NCBI RefSeq assembly: GCF_963548695.1
Contig: NZ_CAUUWA010000075.1
Span: 1-10,276, forward strand
Reading direction: 5' to 3'
Source: an uncultured Fretibacterium sp.
GTDB lineage: Bacteria > Synergistota > Synergistia > Synergistales > Aminobacteriaceae
DNA: 10,276 nucleotides
Below are positions 1 through 6,261 of the stretch, in pieces (within the stretch, counting starts at the first letter, position 1; each line of letters begins with the position of its first letter). Made by a program: the position numbers and the translations under genes. A model generated the notes under the pieces. It was not told where the DNA came from, searched no databases, and saw only the letters and a program-made list of their open reading frames with translations.

Positions 1-1
1 G

Positions 2-352
2 GATTCCCTTGCATTCTGGGAGGGGACGCTCGGGATCCGCTGCACCGGGGTGGAGGAGGTCGCGGAGCAGAAGGTCAGGACGGCCTTCCTGCCCCTGGAG
101 GATACGGAGGTCGAGCTCCTGGAGCCCACGGCGGAGGACAGCCCGGTCGCAAAGTTCATCGCTAGGAAGGGCGAGGGAATCCACCATCTGGCCATCCGCG
201 TGGAAAACCTGGAGGCCGCGCTGGCCGAGCTCAGGGAAAAGGGAGTGCGCCTGATTGACGAGAAGCCCCGCAGGGGCGCGGGCGGGGCCCTGATCGCCTT
301 CGTCCACCCCGCCGCGACGGGGGGCATTCTCTTGGAGCTGTCCCAGCGCTGA
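2..352 (+). CDS. mce: methylmalonyl-CoA epimerase, C-terminal part (cut by window edge)
   Basis: The enzyme interconverts the 2R and 2S epimers of methylmalonyl-CoA, linking propionyl-CoA and succinyl-CoA in the cytoplasm. The reading frame is open from base 2, so the GTG at 50 is an internal codon; the first metal-ligand His and the N-terminus lie outside the window. The visible 116 residues match the vicinal-oxygen-chelate fold of this family. They show the WEGTLG stretch (fragment residues 6-11), Gln23 in AEQKV, the DSPVAKFI segment, GEGIHHLAIRV with the metal-binding His, the RLIDEKPRRGAGG loop, and the last acidic ligand in the terminal LLELSQR. Family knowledge gives His/Gln/His/Glu as metal ligands; three of the four are seen here. 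The next gene starts 2 nt after the stop, so they are probably cotranscribed. Genes for methylmalonyl-CoA mutase or its MeaB-type chaperone often lie upstream, but this cannot be seen. Confidence 0.93.
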   Translation, partial: DSLAFWEGTLGIRCTGVEEVAEQKVRTAFLPLEDTEVELLEPTAEDSPVAKFIARKGEGIHHLAIRVENLEAALAELREKGVRLIDEKPRRGAGGALIAFVHPAATGGILLELSQR

Positions 353-354
353 AC

Positions 355-1257
355 GTGGCGGAGGAAAAGAGGGCCGGTTCCGGCCGATACGCGGTCGCCC
401 TGCTGGTCGGGCTCGTCAGGATACTGCCGCAGAGGCTGGCCGTGGCTTTGGGCGGCCTGTTGGGGTGCCTGCTCTGGGCGCTCAGCTGGCGGAAGGTCGA
501 TCGGGGCGAGGCGCGCTGCGTCGCGGCGCTGGGGGTGGGGATCACCGTCGCGCGCGGCATCGTGCGGAGGTCCTTCGTCAACTTGGGGCGCTCGGCTGTC
601 GAGTTCGTCCGGCTGGATCGGATGATGTCCGGGCTGCGGGAGACGGTGGCGGTCGAGGGTCGCGAGAACCTTGACCGCGCTCTGGCCCGCGGGCGGGGGG
701 CTTTGCTCATGGCCGCCCATATCGGCAACTGGGAGCTTGCGGGGGCGCGTCTGGTCCTGGAGGGATACCCTGTCGTGCCTCTCTACACCCCCCAGCGCAA
801 TCGGGGGGGGCTCAACGACCTGATTCAGCATCAGCGCACGGCCGTTGCCGGGATGAAGATGGTGCCCAGCGAGGGGGCCGGCCTGCGCGAGGCCTTCCGA
901 ACCTTGAGGCGGGGGGGGATCGTGGGGTTCCTTCAGGACCTGGACGCCCGGAGCGAGGGGATTCCCGTCCCCTTTTTGGGTCTGCCCGCCAGCGCGGCCG
1001 ACGGGATTGTGAAGCTGCACCGCAAGTTCGGCTCCCCGGTCGTCCCCGTCCTGTACTTTCGTCGTTCCGATGGGATCTCCCATACCGTCGTCATCCAGGA
1101 TATCCTGAGCGATGCACCCGACGCGGACGGCAATCCTTTTGGGGTGGATATGGTAAAGTCCCTTCAAATGTGTCATAATGTTTTGGAGGGCTGGGTTCGG
1201 GCTTATCCGGATCAATGGCTGTGGCTTTTGGATCGGTGGGAATCCACGTTGGGGTGA
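355..1257 (+). CDS. LpxL/HtrB-like lysophospholipid (lipid A) acyltransferase
   Basis: This 300-residue protein belongs to the LpxL/LpxM (HtrB) acyltransferase family, whose members add secondary acyl chains to lipid A precursors or other phosphorylated lipids at the inner-membrane cytoplasmic face. The N-terminus (about residues 11-45) is hydrophobic and suits membrane anchoring. The catalytic HX4E motif is intact as HIGNWE (His122, Glu127). Downstream come the family's FLQDLDARSEGIPVPFLG block (about 192-209) and the APDQWLWLLDRW-like C-terminal segment (residues about 284-295), matching the usual P-E/D-Q-W-x-W motif. Length is normal. The start is GTG with no good Shine-Dalgarno sequence; it lies 2 nt after the epimerase stop, so translational coupling is likely. 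Its last codons overlap the next gene. The acceptor lipid and acyl donor cannot be read from sequence, so no symbol is given. Confidence 0.88.
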   Translation: MAEEKRAGSGRYAVALLVGLVRILPQRLAVALGGLLGCLLWALSWRKVDRGEARCVAALGVGITVARGIVRRSFVNLGRSAVEFVRLDRMMSGLRETVAVEGRENLDRALARGRGALLMAAHIGNWELAGARLVLEGYPVVPLYTPQRNRGGLNDLIQHQRTAVAGMKMVPSEGAGLREAFRTLRRGGIVGFLQDLDARSEGIPVPFLGLPASAADGIVKLHRKFGSPVVPVLYFRRSDGISHTVVIQDILSDAPDADGNPFGVDMVKSLQMCHNVLEGWVRAYPDQWLWLLDRWESTLG

Positions 1258-1715
1258 CGGTGGGACTGGATCCCGGAAGGAACAAGGTGGGATGGGCTTT
1301 CGTGGGAGAGGGTCGGGAGCTCCTCATGTCGGGGATTTTTCCCGTGGGGGAGCGGGCGCTTTTCTGGCTGGGCCTGAGGGCCCTGGCCGGGGATGCGGAC
1401 ATCTTGGCTCCTTGGACGCTGGAGGCCCTTTCGCCGATGGACAAAGCGTTCTCCATAATGGCCTTCGTCGTTGGAGACGGGACGTGCGGCGGCGAACTCG
1501 CCGCGAGCCTGGAGGAGCAGGACTTTGGCTGCCCCATTCTTCGTGTGGACGAAAGGGGAACGACTTTGGAGGCCCGGACCCTTTATTGGCGTCTGCACGA
1601 TCCGTCTTGGTGGCAAAGGCTTTTGCCACGGACCCTGTGGGTTCCGCCTCGTCCCCTTGACGACCTTGCGGCTTGGGCCATCGCCATGCGGGGGATGGAC
1701 GGGCCTGTCGAATAA
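1254..1715 (+). CDS. RuvX/YqgF-like RNase H-fold protein (divergent)
   Basis: A 153-residue protein with the layout of the RuvX/YqgF family, RNase H-fold nucleases proposed to act on Holliday junctions or in rRNA 5' end processing. Numbering from the GTG start, the first acidic residue is Asp6 in TVGLDPGRNKVGWAF. The second block is VDERGTTLEA (Asp99, Glu100), the RuvX signature near strand 5. The third is PLDDLAAWAIAM (Asp136/Asp137), like the terminal D-x-x-AA helix. The first block reads LDPG, as in RuvC, rather than the LDxGxxRIG more usual in RuvX, so it is a divergent member. The frame is open further upstream (ATG at 1215), but the GTG at 1254 overlaps the preceding TGA as GTGA, a classic coupled start, and places the first strand at the N-terminus. 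Nuclease activity is inferred, not shown. Confidence 0.72.
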   Translation: MTVGLDPGRNKVGWAFVGEGRELLMSGIFPVGERALFWLGLRALAGDADILAPWTLEALSPMDKAFSIMAFVVGDGTCGGELAASLEEQDFGCPILRVDERGTTLEARTLYWRLHDPSWWQRLLPRTLWVPPRPLDDLAAWAIAMRGMDGPVE

Positions 1716-1723
1716 TGTGACCG

Positions 1724-1737
1724 TCAAAAATCTTTGA
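1724..1737. promoter_or_regulatory. small AT-rich inverted repeat upstream of cheX
   Basis: TCAAA and TTTGA (1724-1728 and 1733-1737) flank a 4-nt centre in the 84-nt gap between the RuvX-like gene and cheX. It is notably AT-rich against the surroundings. It could be an operator or a weak hairpin. It has no run of T after it, so it is not a standard terminator, and no matching -35/-10 pair was found next to it. Confidence 0.25.
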
Positions 1738-1799
1738 TAAACGCGCCGGGTTCTTTGTTGGAGAGGGCGTGGTAACGTGGAAGGGAGTCGTTCAGCGAT

Positions 1800-2291
1800 A
1801 TGGCTGGTATGGATAAGCTTGCCGTTCTCGTCAACAGCTTTGGTTCATCCGTGATCTCCGTGGGGCGGGAGGTAGGGTTGGACATCTCTTTGAACAAGGC
1901 CCAGGTCTCCCCGGGGGTCAAGGTAGCCAATATATGCGCGGCCTCGCTGATCGGGATCGTGGGTAGCGGAACGCACGGAACGGCGGTCATCATGCTCGAC
2001 GAGGTCGGGTTCAAGGCCGTCGTCTCGGCGATGTCGGGCGGCATGATCGCAGCCGACCTGAACGACTCCGTCTCCATGAGCGTGATTGGAGAGCTTTCCA
2101 ATATGGTTAGCGGTCGTTCCCTGATCCAGGCTGCCCTTGCGGAGGTGGACGTGACCCCCCCTCAGTTGATCGTCGGGGACAACATCCAGAACGTCCCGAC
2201 CCAGGCCGCCGGGGTGAAGTGCTTTACGCTTCCCTTTTCCCTGCAGCCGACGGGCGTGCTCTATCTGGTGCTCTCCTTCAACGCCGCCTGA
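1800..2291 (+). CDS. cheX: chemotaxis phosphatase CheX
   Basis: CheX removes the phosphate from CheY-P in the cytoplasm and so resets the flagellar motor signal. The 163-residue length is close to known CheX proteins. The catalytic E-x-x-N motif is present as SVIGELSNMVSG (Glu98, Asn101) on the predicted central helix, preceded by the hydrophobic strand segments ICAASLIGIVG (46-56) and GTAVIMLD (60-67). The second half repeats the pattern with LIVGDNIQNV and the terminal TGVLYLVLSF strand. The start is ATG 1800 with AAGGGAG at 1781-1787, a rather long 12-nt spacing; ATG 1809 is an alternative but is farther away. No other chemotaxis gene is in the window. A terminator follows, so this is probably a single-gene unit or the end of the upstream operon. 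FliY/CheC-type relatives are less likely because only one ExxN motif is seen. Confidence 0.87.
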   Translation: MAGMDKLAVLVNSFGSSVISVGREVGLDISLNKAQVSPGVKVANICAASLIGIVGSGTHGTAVIMLDEVGFKAVVSAMSGGMIAADLNDSVSMSVIGELSNMVSGRSLIQAALAEVDVTPPQLIVGDNIQNVPTQAAGVKCFTLPFSLQPTGVLYLVLSFNAA

Positions 2292-2385
2292 TGCGAGCCG
2301 CTCCGAGGGAAGGGACCGCCGGGGAACGGACGCCCGGGGGGCCATCCTCGGATTCCGGCCCGAGGCAAAAAGTAAAAAGTGTGGG

Positions 2386-2417
2386 GCGGCGCGGCTCGGT
2401 GGGCCCCGCCGCTTTTT
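2386..2417 (+). terminator. intrinsic terminator after cheX
   Basis: GCGGCG (2386-2391) pairs with CGCCGC (2407-2412). After a single C/C mismatch the stem continues as GGC/GCC (2393-2395 with 2403-2405) around a 7-nt loop, and TTTTT follows at 2413-2417. A second smaller stem, CCTCGG with CCGAGG (2346-2351 and 2360-2365), lies just upstream. The remaining gap from 2292 to 2474 holds no convincing gene or promoter: TTGTCA at 2420-2425 resembles a -35 but lacks a properly spaced -10. Confidence 0.75.
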
Positions 2418-2467
2418 CGTTGTCAATAAAAGCGCTGGCTTAATCGGTGCTTCCTTGATGTCCGGAC

Positions 2468-2472
2468 GGAGG
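2468..2472 (+). promoter_or_regulatory. ribosome-binding site deciding the patatin gene start
   Basis: GGAGG ends 5 nt before GTG 2478. The in-frame GTG at 2475 would leave only 2 nt and GTG 2484 would leave 11, so 2478 is preferred. No in-frame ATG competes. Confidence 0.6.
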
Positions 2473-2477
2473 ATGTG

Positions 2478-4571
2478 GTGAGAGTGCGGAAACTTTTGTG
2501 CGTGCTGCTGGCTCTGTGTCTGTCCCCATCCCTTGCGGCCGATGCGGGGGTCGTGCTGGTCCTCTCCGGAGGCGGAACCCGCGGGTTTGCCCATATCGGG
2601 GTGATCGAGGCCTTGGAGGAGCGTAAGATCCCCATCGTCGGCATCGTCGGGACGAGCATTGGCTCCCTGATCGGCGCGCTCAAGGCCAGCGGATACGATG
2701 CGGCGGAGATGCGGCGGATCGTCGGAGATCTGGACCTTCCCTCCCTGCTGGCGGAGAACACGGGGCCGATGTTCGTCTTTACGGGAAACGACCGGAGGGC
2801 CAGGACGAGCACGGTGTCCGCCCTGACCTACAAGAAGTCGGGCCGGCAGCGGGGCCCCCTGGGGATCCTTACGGGGGACAAGCTCTATCAGTATTTTACA
2901 CAATTGATGCGGCACGTGACCGTAACCGACTTCTACGACCTCCCTATCCCCTATGCCGCCGTGGCGACGGACATACGGACGGGGGAGAAGGTCGTGCTCC
3001 GTGGAGGCAGCCTTCCCTCCGTGATGAGGGCCTCGATGTCCATTCCGGCCCTCTTCGAGCCCTGGGAGATCAACGGTCGCCTCCTGGTGGACGGCGGACT
3101 GGTCTCGAACCTGCCGGTCGATGCGGCCAGGGAGCTGTTTCCGGGCATCCCCGTGATCGCCGTGGACGTCTCGGATTCCCCGTCCCAGGACCGCGTGCTC
3201 AACTCCTACATCGACGTCATCGATCAATCCCTCACAGTCATGATGCGGAGGACCACGAGCGAGGAGGGAAAACACGCGGACCTGCTGATATCCCCCAAGG
3301 TCCGAAGTTTCTCGTTCCTCGATTCCTCGAGGGCGGGCGACATTATCGAGCGCGGCCGGGAGGCCGTCCTGCCCCATATGGCTGAGGTCGCCAGGCTCTC
3401 GGACCTCGGCCCCGGACTCCTGGACCTGAACGGGACCCGGTTTGCCTCCAATGTCGTCGGGGATGTCCAGGTCGAGGGCCTGCCCGACAAGATGGCCTCG
3501 GATCTTCGCAAGCGCTGCCTTGTCTGGATCGGCAGGCCCGTGGATCGGGACAGGATCGATTATGTGGTCCAGCGCTTGACGGAGTCCCCCAGTATCGCCA
3601 CGGTGGATTATCAGCTGGGGCGTACCGCATCGGGGGACGCGTTGGTTCGGCTGGACGTGCGGCAGAGCCCGGAGCTCGAGATCGGGGTATCCGGCTATAC
3701 GACGAACCTGCACCACAACCGCTGGCTCTACGTCAAGGGTGTGGCCCGTGGCCTGTTCTCGGATTACGACAACCTCTCGGGGGTTCTGAGGCTCGGCGAG
3801 CAATGGGGGATCGATCTTTCCTACCAGACGGCGCCCGAGTCCATGAACGCGTGGGAGATCAACCTGACGGCGCATAACTGGAGGATCGACTCCGCCGACG
3901 GGATGCGGGACTGGGACCGTTATGCCCTGGGGGTGAACCGGCTCTTTCGCTGGGGGGACGTCCGCCTGGGGGTGGGGTTGGCGTACGAGCACGTGGAGGG
4001 GACCCGCGGAGCGAGCGGCGACGGGCACAACGCCGTGGGGCCGACCTTCTTCGCCGCCTACGATACCCTGGACATCCCGGGCGACCCCACGAAGGGCCAT
4101 GCCTGGCGGCTCAACGCGTGGTGGCCTAACCTGGAGGAGCTCAACTACCGGCTCACCTACTTCAAGCCCCTCGAGGTCGGCGACAACTGGCGGACGTACT
4201 TCCGGCTGGGCTACGCGGAGGGGGACATGGATTTCCGCAGCCACGCCGCCTACCTCGGGGCCGCCGAGGAGCTCTATTCCGTTTCCTCGCGCCCCGTGGA
4301 GGCGGAGCGCATGGTCTGGGCCAACGTGGCCTTCCGGAGGATTCTGAACCGGAGCGTTCTGGGGATCGTGGCCGTGGAGCTCTTCGGGAGCTACGGCTAT
4401 GCGATGGACAGGGGATACGAAAAAATCGCCTCCCCCTGGGAGGTCGGCCTGGCCGTGAACTTCCCGAACAACATCATCGACGCGAAACTTGCGGCGCTGT
4501 ACGGGTCCGAGGAGTTCAAGGTGGGATTCTTCCTGGGGGTTCCGATCTGGGATCATTACCCCCTGCCGTAG
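2478..4571 (+). CDS. patatin-like phospholipase with POTRA and beta-barrel (type Vd autotransporter)
   Basis: This 697-residue protein combines a secreted lipase with its own outer-membrane transporter, like PlpD of Pseudomonas and FplA of Fusobacterium. Numbering from GTG 2478, residues 1-21 form a Sec signal peptide (RVRK, hydrophobic core, SLA-A cleavage region). The patatin domain (about 24-300) has the oxyanion loop SGGGTRGFAHIG, the nucleophile elbow GTSIG (Ser60) and the DGG motif in LLVDGGLVSNLP (Asp205), completing the Ser-Asp dyad. Residues about 324-395 (NVVGDVQVEGLP through VRLDVRQ) look like a single POTRA domain. From about 400 to the end, alternating aromatic/hydrophobic strands (for example LEIGVSGYTTNL, WEINLTAHNW, RTYFRLGYAEG, KVGFFLGVPIW) suggest an Omp85-type barrel. 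Family knowledge predicts phospholipase A activity at the cell surface or after release; substrate and release are unknown. It stands behind a terminator and 74 nt before proS, so its transcription is probably separate from cheX. Confidence 0.9.
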   Translation: MRVRKLLCVLLALCLSPSLAADAGVVLVLSGGGTRGFAHIGVIEALEERKIPIVGIVGTSIGSLIGALKASGYDAAEMRRIVGDLDLPSLLAENTGPMFVFTGNDRRARTSTVSALTYKKSGRQRGPLGILTGDKLYQYFTQLMRHVTVTDFYDLPIPYAAVATDIRTGEKVVLRGGSLPSVMRASMSIPALFEPWEINGRLLVDGGLVSNLPVDAARELFPGIPVIAVDVSDSPSQDRVLNSYIDVIDQSLTVMMRRTTSEEGKHADLLISPKVRSFSFLDSSRAGDIIERGREAVLPHMAEVARLSDLGPGLLDLNGTRFASNVVGDVQVEGLPDKMASDLRKRCLVWIGRPVDRDRIDYVVQRLTESPSIATVDYQLGRTASGDALVRLDVRQSPELEIGVSGYTTNLHHNRWLYVKGVARGLFSDYDNLSGVLRLGEQWGIDLSYQTAPESMNAWEINLTAHNWRIDSADGMRDWDRYALGVNRLFRWGDVRLGVGLAYEHVEGTRGASGDGHNAVGPTFFAAYDTLDIPGDPTKGHAWRLNAWWPNLEELNYRLTYFKPLEVGDNWRTYFRLGYAEGDMDFRSHAAYLGAAEELYSVSSRPVEAERMVWANVAFRRILNRSVLGIVAVELFGSYGYAMDRGYEKIASPWEVGLAVNFPNNIIDAKLAALYGSEEFKVGFFLGVPIWDHYPLP

Positions 4572-4608
4572 AACGGGCGGGGCGAAGCGAAGAGGACGGC
4601 CCGGCGCA

Positions 4609-4628
4609 AGAGCTGCGGCCGCAGTTTT
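4609..4628 (+). promoter_or_regulatory. short hairpin just upstream of the proS ribosome-binding site
   Basis: A perfect 12-bp palindrome, CTGCGGCCGCAG (4613-4624), is flanked by AGAG and TTTT, which extend the stem by A-T and G-T pairs. It ends next to the GGGAGG ribosome-binding site at 4629. It could act as a weak terminator of the patatin transcript or as a structure affecting proS translation. The true stem is only 4 bp plus wobble pairs, so the call is tentative. Confidence 0.3.
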
Positions 4629-4634
4629 GGGAGG
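4629..4634 (+). promoter_or_regulatory. ribosome-binding site deciding the proS start
   Basis: GGGAGG lies 11 nt before ATG 4646 and only 2 nt before an in-frame TTG at 4637. The TTG is too close for initiation, so ATG 4646 is taken as the start. Confidence 0.6.
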
Positions 4635-4645
4635 TCTTGTGTACG

Positions 4646-6085
4646 ATGGCGCGCAACATCACTTCGCGGAGTGTCGATTATTCTCAATGGTACCTCGATG
4701 TCATCAAGGTCGCAGAGCTGGCGGACTACGCCCCGGTCCGGGGCTGCATGGTCATCCGTCCGACGGGCTACTCGATCTGGGAGTCCGTGCAGCGGCACTT
4801 CGACGACGCGTTCAAGAGGACTGGACACGTCAACGCCTATTTCCCGCTTCTCATCCCGAACTCCTTTCTGGAGAGGGAGGCGGAGCATGTCGAGGGCTTC
4901 GCGCCCGAGTGCGCCATGGTCACCCATGCGGGGGGGGAGGAGCTGGAGGAGCCCTTCGCCGTGCGCCCGACCTCCGAGACGGTCATCGGGCACATGTACA
5001 GCAAATGGATCCAGTCCTGGCGCGACCTGCCCGTCCTGATCAACCAGTGGTGCAACGTCATGCGCTGGGAAAAGCGCCCTCGCCTTTTCCTGAGGACCTC
5101 GGAGTTCCTGTGGCAGGAGGGGCACACGGCGCATGCGACGGAGGCGGAGGCCCGTGAGGAGACCCTGAGGATGCTCGAGGTCTACCGACAGGTCATGGAG
5201 GACGTCCTGGCCCTGCCGGTCATCCCGGGCGAGAAGACCGAGGGGGAGCGTTTCCCCGGGGCCGTGGATACCTACACCTGCGAGGCCATGATGAGCGACG
5301 CCAAGGCGCTGCAGGCCGGGACCAGCCATTTCCTGGGACAGAACTTCGCCCGGGCGTTCGAGATTCGTTTCCAGAACAAGGCGGGCGATCTGGAGGAGTG
5401 CTGGACGACGAGCTGGGGCATCTCGACGCGCTTGATCGGCGCCCTGATCATGACGCACTCCGACGACGACGGCCTGATCCTCCCGCCCCGGGTGGCGCCG
5501 ACGAAGACGGTGCTGCTGCCCATATCGACGGACGAGGCGCTGCTGGACGAGTCCCTGCTGCCCAAGGCCAGGGAGTTTTCCAGGCAGCTGAACGACGCGA
5601 TGGGCGGTCTTCATACCTTCGTCGACACGCAGTTCCACATGAGGCCGGGGGACCGCTTCTTCCATCATCTGCAAAGGGGCGTCCCGCTGCGGCTCGAGCT
5701 GGGGGAGAAGGACATGAAGGCGGGGACGGTCCGGGCCGTGCGCCGCGATACGGGGGAGAGGCTCGACATCGCTCACGACGTCCTGGTTCCGACGGTGACG
5801 AAGGTGCTGGAGGACATTCAGGCTTCGATGTACGCCCGGGCCAGGGCCTTCCGCGAGGAGCACACCGCCATTGCCGGGAGCTACGAGGAGCTCAAGGCGC
5901 TCCTGTCGGAGCGGGGCGGTTTTGTGGAGGCCTACTTCGCCGGTTCTCCGGACGACGAACGGCGTATCCGCGAGGAGACGGGCGGAGCGACGCCCCGCTG
6001 TATCCCCCTGTCCGACTCGAGTCGGGGCAAGTGCGTGGTCACGGGGCGGGAGGGGCGAAGGACGATCTTCGCCAAGGCGTACTGA
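4646..6085 (+). CDS. proS: prolyl-tRNA synthetase, archaeal/eukaryotic type
   Basis: This enzyme attaches proline to tRNA-Pro in the cytoplasm using ATP. The 479-residue protein is the compact archaeal/eukaryotic-type form without the bacterial INS editing insertion. Class II motifs are complete: motif 1 around NAYFPLLIPNSFL (63-75), TxE proline loop in RPTSETVIGHMYSKW (107-121), motif 2 in RLFLRTSEFLWQEGHTAH (146-163), and motif 3 in WGISTRLIGALIMTHSDDDG (257-276). The anticodon-binding domain follows (about 285-385). The extra C-terminal domain ends in the family's FAKAY with a terminal Tyr. In that domain three of the four zinc-ligand cysteines are replaced: aligned positions read Ala432, Asp437, Cys463 and Thr466. 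There is no terminal U-tract terminator, only a hairpin at 6121-6153. Editing of mischarged alanyl-tRNA-Pro would have to come from a separate protein. Confidence 0.96.
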   Translation: MARNITSRSVDYSQWYLDVIKVAELADYAPVRGCMVIRPTGYSIWESVQRHFDDAFKRTGHVNAYFPLLIPNSFLEREAEHVEGFAPECAMVTHAGGEELEEPFAVRPTSETVIGHMYSKWIQSWRDLPVLINQWCNVMRWEKRPRLFLRTSEFLWQEGHTAHATEAEAREETLRMLEVYRQVMEDVLALPVIPGEKTEGERFPGAVDTYTCEAMMSDAKALQAGTSHFLGQNFARAFEIRFQNKAGDLEECWTTSWGISTRLIGALIMTHSDDDGLILPPRVAPTKTVLLPISTDEALLDESLLPKAREFSRQLNDAMGGLHTFVDTQFHMRPGDRFFHHLQRGVPLRLELGEKDMKAGTVRAVRRDTGERLDIAHDVLVPTVTKVLEDIQASMYARARAFREEHTAIAGSYEELKALLSERGGFVEAYFAGSPDDERRIREETGGATPRCIPLSDSSRGKCVVTGREGRRTIFAKAY

Positions 6086-6120
6086 GCTCCGACCCGGGAC
6101 ACCGGCTGCAGGAATGAGGA

Positions 6121-6153
6121 AGGGGGGACGGCCTCTCGGAACCGTTCCCCCCT
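6121..6153 (+). promoter_or_regulatory. strong hairpin between proS and the GGT-family gene
   Basis: An 11-bp stem with one bulged T pairs 6121-6131 (AGGGGGGACGG) with 6142-6153 around a 10-nt loop. It is followed by CGCTTATGG, not a run of T, so it is not a standard intrinsic terminator. It may act as a weak or factor-assisted terminator, or protect the 3' end of the proS message. The rest of the 176-nt gap (6086-6261) shows no clear promoter or gene. Confidence 0.45.
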
Positions 6154-6261
6154 CGCTTATGGGGCGGAGGCCGACGAAGCCGCCGATACCTTCCCGAGCG
6201 AGGCGGCTCGAACGAGCGCCACGTCCCGGTACGGAATCCCCAGGGGAGAGGAGGGCTGGTC

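Noticed and set aside
1215..1253. Longer N-terminus for the RuvX-like protein from ATG 1215
   Set aside because: It would add 13 residues before the first RNase H strand and a long overlap with the acyltransferase; GTG 1254 gives the common 4-nt overlap.
2219..2443. Possible 74-residue gene running from the end of cheX through the terminator
   Set aside because: It starts inside cheX in another frame, contains the terminator hairpin, has no ribosome-binding site of note and encodes no recognisable sequence.
2478..2545. Lipoprotein signal in the patatin protein, because of Cys in LLALCLSPS
   Set aside because: The position before Cys is Leu, not Gly, Ala or Ser, and the Cys lies inside the hydrophobic core; a normal signal peptidase I site (SLA-A) follows.
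1845..4556. Minus-strand open frame of 903 codons opposite cheX and the patatin gene
   Set aside because: It is in codon-for-codon phase with both + strand genes. Its stops would need TTA, CTA or TCA codons on the + strand, which are rare in such GC-rich genes. The product is Gly/Pro/Arg/His-rich with no family motif.
4556..5863. Minus-strand open frame of 435 codons opposite proS
   Set aside because: It is again in phase with the well-supported proS gene and shows no domain; it is a composition artefact.
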